Shown: positions 8,880 to 18,565, counted from the first letter of the stretch. The stretch: 64,000 nucleotides of DNA from Limosilactobacillus mucosae DSM 13345 (GCF_001436025.1 NZ_AZEQ01000013.1:1-64000), one strand, 5' to 3'. The notes: generated by a model not told the origin, from the letters alone. Made by a program: numbers and translations.

Positions 8880-10127
8880 ATGAATGGCGACTATCAAACA
8901 CGTGCCGAATATCGACACGACCACAATCAAAATAATCAGTCACAAAACAGTCCCAAAAAGCCGCGTAATAAGTTGCGCTGGGTCTATCGCTTTATTGGTT
9001 TGATCATCGTATTGCTCTGCCTCGGTGGTGCTTATGAGTATCATAAGATTCACAGTACTGCTCAAGGTGTCTTTTCTGACGGTTCAGGCAAGATCAGCAA
9101 GAAGCTGAAGGAGGGTAAGCCGGTGTCGGTTCTGGCAATGGGGACTGACGTTGGTGCCATGAATCGTGGGAATAAGGGTGGTAATACTGATACGCTTGAG
9201 CTTGTTACCGTTAATCCCAAGAAAGAGACGGTTACTATGACCAGTATTCCACGCGATATCTTGATCAAGGTGGATACTGATGAAGGTGCGGACTATGTTA
9301 AGCTGAATGCTGCTTACCAGATCGGTGGCGCTAAGCAGACCATCAAGCAGGTTAAAGAGCTCTTGGGCGTGCCAATTGATTACTATGCCGTTGTCAACAT
9401 GGGTGTTTTGAAGAAAGTCGTTAACGCGGTTGGCGGGGTCGATGTCAACAACCCCTTTGCCTTTGATTATGAAGGCCAGCACTTTGCTAAGGGTAAGCTG
9501 CATTTGAATGGTCATGACGCCCTGCAGTATTCCCGGATGCGCTATGATGATCCTAAAGGTGACTATGGTCGTCAAAACCGGCAGCAGCAGGTTATGAAGA
9601 GCGTTATGAAGAAATTCAAGGAGTCGGGTTCAATTTCGGCTGCCAACAAGATTATGGACGCTGTCAAGGATGGGGTTAAGACCAATATTCCGATTGACAA
9701 CGTGGCAACTTTATACACCAACTATCATGTTGCGCTGAAGAACATTAAGACTGAACATTTCCAAGGCTTGGATGCGACAATTGAGGGCGTCTCTTTCCAG
9801 ATCGCCTCGCCAAAGGAAATCAACCGGGTTTCGAAGCTGATTCGGAATCAATTAGGTTTGAAGGCTAAGAAAGTCGTTAACAATGAAACCAAGATGTACA
9901 ATCTGCAGACGACTTATGATGGCTACACCAACACCAATTTTGTCTTGCCAAACGGCGCTTCTTACAATACGCCTGGCAGTGGTACCAGCAATACGATCAG
10001 TTCATCCTCTAAAAAGTCGAGCTCTTCGCTAAGCGGCAGTTCAAATTATGGAACGACGTATAGTGCTGATACGACTTATGGTTCGTACTCCACTGACGAT
10101 TCAACCAGTTATGATACTGGATACTAA
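8880..10127 (+). CDS. LCP (LytR-CpsA-Psr) family wall polymer ligase
   Basis: LCP proteins transfer undecaprenyl-linked anionic polymers (teichoic acid, polysaccharide) to peptidoglycan at the outer membrane face. The 415-residue protein has a basic cytoplasmic N-terminus, one membrane helix at about residues 35-55 and an LCP domain with VLAMGTDVG, SIPRDILI, KLNAAY and the strongly conserved block QYSRMRYDDPKGDYGRQNRQ, which holds the lipid-phosphate-binding arginines. The C-terminus after residue 350 is a Ser/Thr/Tyr-rich low-complexity tail. ATG at 8880 is preferred over an in-frame TTG at 8862 because GGAG lies 12 bases upstream. It precedes the pectinesterase gene but has its own terminator. 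Confidence 0.9.
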   Translation: MNGDYQTRAEYRHDHNQNNQSQNSPKKPRNKLRWVYRFIGLIIVLLCLGGAYEYHKIHSTAQGVFSDGSGKISKKLKEGKPVSVLAMGTDVGAMNRGNKGGNTDTLELVTVNPKKETVTMTSIPRDILIKVDTDEGADYVKLNAAYQIGGAKQTIKQVKELLGVPIDYYAVVNMGVLKKVVNAVGGVDVNNPFAFDYEGQHFAKGKLHLNGHDALQYSRMRYDDPKGDYGRQNRQQQVMKSVMKKFKESGSISAANKIMDAVKDGVKTNIPIDNVATLYTNYHVALKNIKTEHFQGLDATIEGVSFQIASPKEINRVSKLIRNQLGLKAKKVVNNETKMYNLQTTYDGYTNTNFVLPNGASYNTPGSGTSNTISSSSKKSSSSLSGSSNYGTTYSADTTYGSYSTDDSTSYDTGY

Positions 10128-10132
10128 ACTAA

Positions 10133-10176
10133 AAGAAGTCTTACTACGGTATTACCGTGGCAAGGCTTCTTTTTTA
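10133..10176 (+). terminator. Terminator of the LCP gene
   Basis: The stem agaagtctt/aaggcttct (one G-U pair) with an inner acggtattaccgt hairpin is followed by TTTTTT, five bases after the stop codon. Confidence 0.85.
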
Positions 10177-10296
10177 TAAAAGCATTTATTTTTATATTAA
10201 TATAATAACTGAATTAGTTGTTATATACTGTTATATAAAGTGTTAAACTATAAATTAATTTATATTTAATAATTAGTTTATGGGAGATATTGGGAA

Positions 10297-13200
10297 ATGT
10301 CTGATTATAAAATGCACTTTAAGATGTATAAAAGCGGTAAGCTCTGGATTGTTGCCGGAATTGCCGCTATCAGTTTATTAATTGGGGGAGCAAATGCCTA
10401 TGCTGATACGGGAAACAGCATGCAGTCAACAGCCCCCAACGTGATTGCCACACCTGTTTCTTCAGTGGAGAATCAAACCAACGAGTCTAGCAAGGTTGAT
10501 TCAATCAGCGGTTCTGTTAATAATGAGGGAGCACCAACGAAGAATGAATCAGCTGCTGCAGTGGCGTCTGATAATCAATCGTCAGTGAGTCGGCAGGCGA
10601 CAACTGATGATCAAAACAATAATGTCCAGAACACGACTGTTGCAAAAGATACTCAATCAGCAACTACAAGCGCATCAGATTCTAATACAGTGGTCCGAGG
10701 TCAAACCGGTACGCTGCCAGTAAACCAGGTCTCAGGAACGACTGAAGTCCACCAAGATGGTCATTGGTATTTAAAAGATTTCCAGGGAAATTATTTAAAT
10801 GGCTGGCAAAAACTGACGGACAACCGAATTGTTTACTATGATCCGCAGAATAATCAAATGCAGTATGGCGAACATCAAATCAACAATCAGTGGTACTATT
10901 TTGATACTAATTGCGGTGCAGTCGTGCAGGGCTGGTATGTATTAGCAGATGGCCGCAAAGTCTACTATGACGTTGCTAATGACGGAACAGGTCGTGGCAT
11001 GCTGCATGGTGTTCAAACGATTGATGGTCAAACATACGACTTTAACATTTACACTGGCGCGCAGACAAGTGGTTGGAAAATGATTGACGGACAAAAATAT
11101 TATTTTGCTCCTGCCATGGTTCATGGAATGGAAAAGCAGATTGATGGTCATTGGTACTGCTTTGATGACATGGGAAAGATGCGGACCGGCTTTGTACGCT
11201 TAAATGATGGTCGTGAGGTTTACTATAATGCAGACGGTCAGATGCAGTATGGTGAACAAAAGATCAATGATAAGTGGTATCATTTCCAAACCGACAATGG
11301 GAACATGGCTCGTGGCTGGTATACTCTGGAAGATGGCCGACGGGTTTATTATGATGTTGATGCTGATGGCAACGGCACAGGAATGCTGTATGGCCTTAAT
11401 CAAATTAATAATCAATCATATTATTTTGATGCTTCAGATGGTGATGAAAAGATTGGCTTACAGGTTGTTGATAATCAAACCTACTATTTTAATTCGATTA
11501 TGGTGAAAAACGGTGAGGCTAAGATTGGCAATCATTGGTATTACTTTAATGCTGTTGGTCAAATGCAGACCGGCTTCGTAACATTAAAAGATGGACGTCT
11601 GGTTTACTACAATGCGGACGGTCAGATGCAGTATGGCGAACAAAAGATCAATGGTAAGTGGTATCATTTCCAAACTGATAATGGCAATACCGCTCGTGGC
11701 TGGTATACCTTAGAAGATGGTCGGCGCGTTTACTATGACGTTGATGGCACCGGCAATGGTCAAGGCATGCTGCATGGCTTGGGGAAAGTAGGCAATGACT
11801 ACTATTACTTCAACGATGCAACTGGTGCTAAAGAAACGGGCCTTAAAACGTTGAACGGTCAGACTTATAATTTTGTCGGCAATAATGGTCAGGCATTGCT
11901 TAGTCAATTCTGGATCAATGACAATCAAACGTATTATTTTGATCAGCAGGGACAGATGGTTAAGAATCAGCAGTTGACAATCGCCGGTGAGCAATGGCAA
12001 TTTGATGCGAATGGCGTTGGTACCAAAGTTGCTGTGACGATTGCTGATAACTGGAACTTTGATAAAAAGAACAGTTCAGAATTAAATAACCTGGGAAATA
12101 TTGAAGGAACGACCGGAGAATATAATGGACTGTTAATTGATGCTTCGAAACCAGGCGCAAAATTCAGTCCTCGTGACGTCGGCGATACCCAGGTCAACGC
12201 CAATACCGTAATCGGCGTACCGGTTAAGGCTAATCAATATGGTGCCAAGATAACAATTGAGCTTTCAGGTGGCACGGTTGATCTGACGACTAGTCAAGGA
12301 TCGCAAACTGGATTGAAGGGCACGTTTACCTTGACAGTACCTGCAATGGCTACGGATGGTACATTTAGCGTTACCTTTAATTCCTCGACTTACCTTAAGA
12401 ACTTAAAGGTTGACTATCTGACCCAAGCTCCTGAAGAATATCCAGGCACGCCAAGCAACGTCAAGGCAGAAGATACTGATTGGAACCTGGCGGCTGGCAG
12501 CAAGCAGATTACGGCAGCTCAAAACAGTCGGGCTGAGTATCTTGGTCTTAAGATCGATGCTTCAACAGCTGGTGCCAAGTTTGCGCCTCGCGATAACAAT
12601 GATGGTACCGGCCTTGATACTCAAATCAATAGTGGCACGATTATTTATATCCCGATCGCGGCCAATCAAAATGGCGTAACGCTCAAACTAACGGGGCAAA
12701 AGTCAGCTGGTTTGACGATTATGCTAAACAATCAAGCAGTTACGCTGGGAAATGAAATTAAAATTGATGCAACATCAACGCCAACCTATTTGAAGATTCA
12801 ATTTGCCGGTACGGGCAGCGCCTATCTGACCGACATTGCAGTACACTACAATGTTGCTTATCCAGGCACGCCAACGGTTTCGGCCAAGGATGCTGACTGG
12901 AATCTCAGCAACGACAATAGCCGACCAACCGTGCAAAATAATCAAGGCGAATACAATGGCTTAAAGATTGATGGGACGAACGGTAAATTCGCACCGCGGG
13001 CAACGGATACGCAGGTTAATAACGGTACGATTATCTACATCCCAATCGCGGCTGATGCCAAGGGCGCCAAAGTGACGATTTCTGGAACGGCTAATGGTCA
13101 GACGCTGACACTGGATGGTCAAACAATAGCGTTAGGTCAAGCGATTAGTGTTGACAGTACGTCAGCTCATTACCTAAAATTGTTGGTCAGCGGCACGGGC

Positions 13201-14787
13201 AGCGCCTATCTGACCGCCATTGCCGTTGACTATGGCAGCGATACGACGAATGATTTCCCTGGGGCACTGCCAACTGGCAAGTCAGAAGATATCAGCTGGG
13301 ATCTGGCTCAAGCCGGGAATCGGCCAAGCGCAGAAAAGTCAACGACGTCATATAATGGCCTGCAGATTGATGCTCGCAATGGCAAGTTCAGTCCGCGCGC
13401 AACCGGTGATACACAGATTAACGGCGGTACGGCTATTTACATTCCGCTTTATCAAGATGCCAAGGGAGCAACGTTAAAAGTATCTGGCACCGCTAATGGC
13501 CAGACGCTGACACTGGATGGTCAAAGTATTACATTGGGAACGCCAGTCATGCTTGATGCAACGACGGCTCGTTATTTGAAACTAACAGTTACCGGAACAG
13601 GCAGCGCTTATCTGACCGGCATTGATCTAGATTATCTCAGTGATGACTCGTACCAGACCCATGTAGTTAAAGTTGGTGCCAATGAACAATACAAAACGAT
13701 TCAAAGTGCATTGGATGCTAATCAATCTAGTTTAAAGGATCGGCTGGTCTTAGCAATTGATCCAGGCACCTATACGGAAGCGGTTCAGGTAAACAAACCC
13801 GGCGTCGTCTTTAAGAATGCCGATTCAACTGGTCAAAAAGCCGTTGTCATTACGTACAACAACTATTCTTCCAATACGTTTGATGCCAATGGAAACTTTG
13901 TGCCGCAAGACAGTCATGATCTTGGTACTTCTAAGTGCGGTACGGTGATCGTTACGGCTGCGGCAACCGGATTTAGCGCGGAAAACATTACGTTTGAAAA
14001 CAGCTATAACGTTACTGATCATACGAAAGAAGGCGAACAGACGCCGGCAGTTGCTTTTGATTCTCTAGCTGATCAGGTTTATTTAAAGAATTGTAGCTTG
14101 ATTGGTCGGCAGGATACGGTTTATCTGCAAGGCAAGGGCAATCGGGTCTACATTAATGGCGGCAAGATTGAAGGAACGGTCGACTTTGTCTTTGGTGATG
14201 CGAATGCCTTGATTGAGAATGCTGCGATTAATATGGCCTACTATCCTGGACGCAAGACGGGATACTTTGCAGCGCCAAATACTGCTAAGGGCCAAACTGG
14301 TCTGGTATTTAATAATTGCCAGCTGACGGTTGATAATCAATATGGCAGTAACGCGGTCATCTATTTAGCCCGGCCATGGCAAACGACTGTCCAAACGACC
14401 AGCAAAGTAGTAAACGGCAAAACGATTCTAACGGCTTACGATCCAAATACTAAGGACTCCAGATATACGAATACGTCTTCAGCAGTCACGTTTATTAATT
14501 GTCAGCTGCCGAGTGATCTTGCGCAAAACGTGTTCGGGGGTTGGACAGGCAAGTATGAAGATGCTAGTGGCAAGCAAAGCACGGTTGACATTACCTATCA
14601 TCCTGATGTACGGTTTATCGAATTCAACAATAATACGACGGCTGATAAAAAGAGCCTGACGGATGAAAAAGGCAATGTGTTAGGAACGATTCAGACCGGG
14701 GATGCCAGTGCCTATCTTAAGCAGGTGATGTCTGAAATGAAGATTGGCACGACAGCTGATGCTTGGCAGCCTGTTGATAAGATTTAA
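10297..14787 (+). CDS. Secreted multidomain pectinesterase with KxYKxGKxW signal and cell-wall/glucan-binding repeats
   Basis: This 1496-residue surface enzyme should remove methyl esters from pectin. Order of parts: KMYKSGKLW signal with hydrophobic core to about residue 37; Ser/Thr/Asn-rich linker to about 147; a long array of aromatic YG/choline- or glucan-binding-type repeats (about 148-580); four related beta-rich modules of about 115-130 residues beginning WNF/WNL/WDL (about 585-712, 727-852, 866-979, 998-1114), each with PRD..TQ.N and YLTxIxVxY motifs, possibly carbohydrate-binding; and a family CE8 pectinesterase domain (about 1122-1496). Visible CE8 motifs are DPGTYTE, GRQDT (Asp1273), VDFVFG (Asp1296) and LARPW (Arg1359). 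No LPXTG anchor is seen. GGGAG stands 10 bases before ATG. The gene is monocistronic. Confidence 0.9.
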   Translation: MSDYKMHFKMYKSGKLWIVAGIAAISLLIGGANAYADTGNSMQSTAPNVIATPVSSVENQTNESSKVDSISGSVNNEGAPTKNESAAAVASDNQSSVSRQATTDDQNNNVQNTTVAKDTQSATTSASDSNTVVRGQTGTLPVNQVSGTTEVHQDGHWYLKDFQGNYLNGWQKLTDNRIVYYDPQNNQMQYGEHQINNQWYYFDTNCGAVVQGWYVLADGRKVYYDVANDGTGRGMLHGVQTIDGQTYDFNIYTGAQTSGWKMIDGQKYYFAPAMVHGMEKQIDGHWYCFDDMGKMRTGFVRLNDGREVYYNADGQMQYGEQKINDKWYHFQTDNGNMARGWYTLEDGRRVYYDVDADGNGTGMLYGLNQINNQSYYFDASDGDEKIGLQVVDNQTYYFNSIMVKNGEAKIGNHWYYFNAVGQMQTGFVTLKDGRLVYYNADGQMQYGEQKINGKWYHFQTDNGNTARGWYTLEDGRRVYYDVDGTGNGQGMLHGLGKVGNDYYYFNDATGAKETGLKTLNGQTYNFVGNNGQALLSQFWINDNQTYYFDQQGQMVKNQQLTIAGEQWQFDANGVGTKVAVTIADNWNFDKKNSSELNNLGNIEGTTGEYNGLLIDASKPGAKFSPRDVGDTQVNANTVIGVPVKANQYGAKITIELSGGTVDLTTSQGSQTGLKGTFTLTVPAMATDGTFSVTFNSSTYLKNLKVDYLTQAPEEYPGTPSNVKAEDTDWNLAAGSKQITAAQNSRAEYLGLKIDASTAGAKFAPRDNNDGTGLDTQINSGTIIYIPIAANQNGVTLKLTGQKSAGLTIMLNNQAVTLGNEIKIDATSTPTYLKIQFAGTGSAYLTDIAVHYNVAYPGTPTVSAKDADWNLSNDNSRPTVQNNQGEYNGLKIDGTNGKFAPRATDTQVNNGTIIYIPIAADAKGAKVTISGTANGQTLTLDGQTIALGQAISVDSTSAHYLKLLVSGTGSAYLTAIAVDYGSDTTNDFPGALPTGKSEDISWDLAQAGNRPSAEKSTTSYNGLQIDARNGKFSPRATGDTQINGGTAIYIPLYQDAKGATLKVSGTANGQTLTLDGQSITLGTPVMLDATTARYLKLTVTGTGSAYLTGIDLDYLSDDSYQTHVVKVGANEQYKTIQSALDANQSSLKDRLVLAIDPGTYTEAVQVNKPGVVFKNADSTGQKAVVITYNNYSSNTFDANGNFVPQDSHDLGTSKCGTVIVTAAATGFSAENITFENSYNVTDHTKEGEQTPAVAFDSLADQVYLKNCSLIGRQDTVYLQGKGNRVYINGGKIEGTVDFVFGDANALIENAAINMAYYPGRKTGYFAAPNTAKGQTGLVFNNCQLTVDNQYGSNAVIYLARPWQTTVQTTSKVVNGKTILTAYDPNTKDSRYTNTSSAVTFINCQLPSDLAQNVFGGWTGKYEDASGKQSTVDITYHPDVRFIEFNNNTTADKKSLTDEKGNVLGTIQTGDASAYLKQVMSEMKIGTTADAWQPVDKI
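11131..11784 (+). repeat. Internal 384-bp duplicated module in the pectinesterase gene
   Basis: A segment of about 250 bp within the binding-repeat region recurs with an exact 384-bp (128-codon) offset, for example the codons for ADGQMQYGEQKIN and ARGWYTLEDGRRVYYDVD near 11230-11360 and again near 11614-11744. High nucleotide identity between copies suggests recent duplication or gene conversion. Confidence 0.75.
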
Positions 14788-14810
14788 AATATAGTTTGAA
14801 TGTTCTAAAC

Positions 14811-14850
14811 TAAAAGAGTTGACTCGGTTAAATCCAAGGCAGCTCTTTTT
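14811..14850 (+). terminator. Terminator of the pectinesterase gene
   Basis: An aaagagttg/cagctcttt stem with one mismatch or G-U pair and a TTTTT run follows the pectinesterase stop. The downstream rmlB reading frame stays open through this hairpin, which argues for the later start chosen for rmlB. Confidence 0.7.
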
Positions 14851-14878
14851 AATTGGAATTTTTTTGGAGATGATGTTT

Positions 14879-15826
14879 TTGCGGCTATTGGTAACTGGTG
14901 GGGCCGGCTTTATTGGCAGTCACTTTATTGATTATGAACTTGCACACGATCAAAGCATTGAGATCGTAAACCTGGATGCTTTGACCTATGCCGGCAACGT
15001 TGCCAACAACGCGCAGGCAGCTGGCAATGCTCGCTATCATTTCGTGCATGGCAGCATCAACAATCGAGAACTGGTTGACTGGCTGCTGCAGGAATTTGCC
15101 ATTGATCATATCGTTAATTTTGCGGCCGAGTCACACGTTGACAATTCACTGAAAAATCCGGAGCTCTTTACCAAAACCAACGTCTTAGGCACGCAGGTTT
15201 TATTGGATGCTGCTTATCAGGCCAATATTCAAAAATTCGTTCAGATTTCAACTGATGAGGTCTATGGTACGATGGCGCCTGGACAAGCGGCTAAGGAAAC
15301 CGATCCGCTGTATCCCAGTTCACCATACGCTGCTAGCAAAGCAGGGGCGGATATGCTGGCGATGGCGATGGTGCACACGTTTGGCATGCCAATCTGCATT
15401 ACGCGCAGTACGAACAACTTTGGCCCTCGTCAGCATCATGAAAAACTATTGCCCATGCTGATTCAAAATGCGTTGCGCAATCGGCCGCTTACCATTTACG
15501 GTCAAGGTACCGACCGGCGTGACTGGTTGTACGTCAAAGACAACTGCGCGGCCATTGATTTGGTTTTGCGTCATGGTCAGTTGGGCCAGATCTTTAATAT
15601 CGGTGCGCATCAAGAAAAGAGCAATAATGAGGTTACGAAAATGGTACAGGCAGAATTAGGCTTTTCCGATCAGTTGATTCGTCACGTTGCTGAACGGCCT
15701 GGCCATGATCTGCGTTATTCGCTTGATACCAGCCAGATTGAAACCCAACTGCATTGGAAGAGTCAGACAGATTTTGCGCTTGGCCTGCAGGAGACGATTG
15801 CCTGGTATCGCAAGCATCAGCGTTAA
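14879..15826 (+). CDS. rfbB: dTDP-glucose 4,6-dehydratase
   Basis: The enzyme makes dTDP-4-keto-6-deoxyglucose, second step of the dTDP-rhamnose pathway. The 315-residue SDR protein has the NAD-binding LLVTGGAGFIGSHF at its start, QISTDEVYG (Thr/Asp/Glu of the active site near residue 120), and YPSSPYAASKAG with the Tyr-x3-Lys pair. It also has the characteristic GPRQHHEKLLP segment. TTG at 14879 is preferred: GGAG is 9 bases upstream, while the ATGATG at 14870 directly abuts that ribosome-binding site. The usual partners rmlA, rmlC and rmlD are not in this window, so this copy stands alone. Confidence 0.88.
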   Translation: MRLLVTGGAGFIGSHFIDYELAHDQSIEIVNLDALTYAGNVANNAQAAGNARYHFVHGSINNRELVDWLLQEFAIDHIVNFAAESHVDNSLKNPELFTKTNVLGTQVLLDAAYQANIQKFVQISTDEVYGTMAPGQAAKETDPLYPSSPYAASKAGADMLAMAMVHTFGMPICITRSTNNFGPRQHHEKLLPMLIQNALRNRPLTIYGQGTDRRDWLYVKDNCAAIDLVLRHGQLGQIFNIGAHQEKSNNEVTKMVQAELGFSDQLIRHVAERPGHDLRYSLDTSQIETQLHWKSQTDFALGLQETIAWYRKHQR

Positions 15827-15830
15827 TAGA

Positions 15831-15873
15831 AAATAACAGTTCGATCGCAATGGTCGGGCTGTTATTTATATAG
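15831..15873 (+). terminator. Weak terminator after rmlB
   Basis: The stem aaataacag/ctgttattt with a GC-containing inner stem is followed by a short AT-rich tail without a long T-run. Confidence 0.5.
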
Positions 15874-16240
15874 TAGAAAAAATTTAAAAATCGTGGCGGC
15901 AGCTGGCTCGCAAAAAATTTTTTAAAGCTTGATCCAATCATAACTGTCACGTTTTACTCGATGCAAAATTCTTGTCAAGCCTTGATATATCAATGATTAG
16001 CAACTAAGATAGTCTTTGGCTCTTTTTGGAAGTGATGGGATTTTTATCATATATCCAGAAAAAATTAGGGCGATTTTTGAACGTATCAAACGATAAATTA
16101 GCGTTAAATTATACATTGAATTCAGTTCGATATGCGATTCATGCCAAATCAAGAATTGAGTTTTAACATGCTTTTGATCGCCTTAACGTACGATTATGAA
16201 ATCTATTTTATAACCTTGATCTGCAATAACAAATCGCCGA
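15874..16240. other. Non-coding stretch upstream of nrdD
   Basis: This AT-rich interval has no credible reading frame or strong hairpin. It probably holds upstream control sequence for nrdD, whose candidate NrdR boxes start at 16241. Confidence 0.5.
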
Positions 16241-16288
16241 CTACAACATATAGTGATGCAAAAGTCAAGGGTTAACTAGATGTTGTGT
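16241..16288. promoter_or_regulatory. Pair of NrdR-box-like operators upstream of nrdD
   Basis: Two 16-bp sequences, 16241-16256 (ctacaacatatagtga) and 16273-16288 (taactagatgttgtgt), each match 11 of 16 positions of the NrdR consensus ACACTATATATAGTGT, or 12 if W positions are allowed. Their start-to-start distance of 32 bp, about three helical turns, is the usual NrdR-box spacing. A possible -10 (TAATAT, 16296-16301) follows. NrdR repressing the class III reductase operon would fit. Confidence 0.5.
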
Positions 16289-16333
16289 TTTGCGTTAATA
16301 TAGATCATGTTAATTAAGAGGGGGACGATGGCT

Positions 16334-18565
16334 ATGAAACTGCAGACGGAAAAAAACACCGGGCTGAATAGTCTGGCTGATTTAAAGGTAGTTAAAAGGG
16401 ATGGAACTGAAACGCCTTTTTATGCCTATAAGCTGAACTTGATCTTTAAGTCACTTGACGCGGATTGGGCAACGCAACAATCCGTCTGCCAAGCTTTGTC
16501 ACAGGCCTTTAAGGATCAAGCAAGCGCCACGACCGTTGAGATCGCTGAAACTTTTGTTGATGGACTGCGCCAGGCGGGTCATGATGATCTGGCCACGCGC
16601 TACATTGAATACCGCAAACAGGATGAAGAAGCCTTTGCCGAGGCCACTAATCCGATGAACAAGCTCCATCAGCTGTTTGGCCGCGATTCCCATATCGTGC
16701 ACGAAAATGCCAACAAGGATTCGCGCGTCTTTAACACGCAGCGGGACCTGGAAGCCGGCGTGGTCAGTCGGGCACTGGGCTTAAAGATGCTGCCGGAAGT
16801 CGTTGCCAAGGCTCATCTGCGTGGCGACATCCACTGGCACGACCTTGACTACTCGCCAGTAATGCCAGAAACCAACTGCTGTCTGATCGACTTTGACGAA
16901 ATGTTTAAAAACGGCTTTAAGATTGGCAATGCCTGGGTTTCATCGCCACGTTCCATTCAAACGGCGACGGCTCAGATGTCACAGATCATTGCCAACGTGG
17001 CCTCACTGCAGTATGGCGGCTGTTCAGCCAACCGCATCGACCAGCTGTTGGAGCCATACGCCAAGCTTAATTATGAAAAGCACATGAAAGATGCCAAGGA
17101 ATGGGTTGCACCAGACAAGCAGGAAGCCTACGCCAAGGCCAAAACCAAAAAAGACATCTATGACGCGATGCAGGCTCTGGAATATGAGATCAACACGCTC
17201 TACTCCAGTCAGGGGCAGACGCCGTTTACGACGATCAACTTTGGTTTGGGAACTTCCTGGATCTGCCGGGAGATTCAAAAAGCAATTTTACAGATTCGCA
17301 TCAAAGGGCTGGGCAAGGAACATCGGACAGCGATCTTCCCAAAGCTGATTTTCACTTTAAAGCGCGGTCTGAACCTCAAGCCAGGCGATCCCAACTACGA
17401 TATCAAACAGTTGGCGCTGGAATGCTCGACTAAGCGGATGTACCCTGACCTGCTGATGTATGACAAGATCAAGGAGATTACGGGCTCATTCAAGACGCCA
17501 ATGGGTTGCCGGTCGTTTTTACAGGGCTGGAAAGATGAAAATGGCAAAGAGGTCAACTCTGGCCGGATGAATCTGGGCGTGGTTACGGTCAACCTGCCCC
17601 GGATCGCCTTGGAGGCCCATGGCGACAAGCAGCTGTTCTGGCAGATCTTTGATGAAAAGATGAACATTGCCAAGATCGCGTTGGACTACCGGATCAAGCG
17701 GACTAAGGAAGCCAAGCCGGAAAACGCGCCGTTGCTTTACATGTATGGTGCGTTTGGCAAGCGGCTGAAGAAAGACGACAGCGTTGATGAGGTCTTCAAG
17801 AACAGCCGTGCGACCGTATCATTGGGCTACATTGGTCTGTATGAGGTCTGCTCAACGTTCTACGGTCCAAAGTGGGAACACAACAAAGAAGCTCACGACT
17901 TTGCGGTTTCAATCGTCAAACAGATGCATGACCTTTGTGCGCAATGGGAAAAAGAAGAAGGCTACCACTTCAGCGTCTACTCCACGCCAGCCGAGTCTTT
18001 GACGGACACGTTCTGCCGAGATGACGAAAAGAAGTTTGGCCTGGTTGAAGACGTCACTGACAAGGAATACTACACCAACAGCTTCCACTATGACGTTCGC
18101 AAGCATCCGACGCCATTTGAAAAGCTGACGTTTGAAGAAGACTTTCCTCAGTACGCGGCGGGCGGTTTCATTCACTACTGCGAATATCCAAACCTGCGTC
18201 AGAATCCTAAGGCACTGGAAGCCGTTTGGGACTGGGCCTATGATCATGTCGGCTATCTGGGAACCAACACCTCCATCGATCAATGCTTCAAGTGCGGCTT
18301 TAAAGGCGAGTTCAAGGCCACGGCGCGCGGCTTTAAGTGTCCACAATGCGGCAACACCGATCCCGCAACCTGTGACGTGGTTAAGCGGACTTGCGGCTAC
18401 CTTGGCAATCCTCAAGCGCGGCCAATGGTTCATGGTCGTCACGAAGAAATCATTCACCGGGCTAAGCACATGGATCCCGGGATGATCAAGACGGCCGCTG
18501 AATTTCAACGGAGCCGGCAGCTGGATGATAAGGCGCATGCCAACATCACCGGCGACCAGATCTAG
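16334..18565 (+). CDS. nrdD: Anaerobic ribonucleoside-triphosphate reductase
   Basis: The class III reductase makes dNTPs without oxygen using a glycyl radical. The 743-residue protein has an N-terminal ATP-cone (VVKRDGTETPFYAYKL), the catalytic barrel with conserved Cys residues, and a C-terminal zinc site (CFKCG and CPQCG) just before the glycyl-radical loop RTCGYLGN, with the radical Gly at about residue 688. GAGGGGG lies 9 bases before ATG 16334; ATG 16328 (two codons earlier) is also possible. The activase gene nrdG follows after a 318-bp gap. Candidate NrdR boxes lie upstream. Confidence 0.95.
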   Translation: MKLQTEKNTGLNSLADLKVVKRDGTETPFYAYKLNLIFKSLDADWATQQSVCQALSQAFKDQASATTVEIAETFVDGLRQAGHDDLATRYIEYRKQDEEAFAEATNPMNKLHQLFGRDSHIVHENANKDSRVFNTQRDLEAGVVSRALGLKMLPEVVAKAHLRGDIHWHDLDYSPVMPETNCCLIDFDEMFKNGFKIGNAWVSSPRSIQTATAQMSQIIANVASLQYGGCSANRIDQLLEPYAKLNYEKHMKDAKEWVAPDKQEAYAKAKTKKDIYDAMQALEYEINTLYSSQGQTPFTTINFGLGTSWICREIQKAILQIRIKGLGKEHRTAIFPKLIFTLKRGLNLKPGDPNYDIKQLALECSTKRMYPDLLMYDKIKEITGSFKTPMGCRSFLQGWKDENGKEVNSGRMNLGVVTVNLPRIALEAHGDKQLFWQIFDEKMNIAKIALDYRIKRTKEAKPENAPLLYMYGAFGKRLKKDDSVDEVFKNSRATVSLGYIGLYEVCSTFYGPKWEHNKEAHDFAVSIVKQMHDLCAQWEKEEGYHFSVYSTPAESLTDTFCRDDEKKFGLVEDVTDKEYYTNSFHYDVRKHPTPFEKLTFEEDFPQYAAGGFIHYCEYPNLRQNPKALEAVWDWAYDHVGYLGTNTSIDQCFKCGFKGEFKATARGFKCPQCGNTDPATCDVVKRTCGYLGNPQARPMVHGRHEEIIHRAKHMDPGMIKTAAEFQRSRQLDDKAHANITGDQI

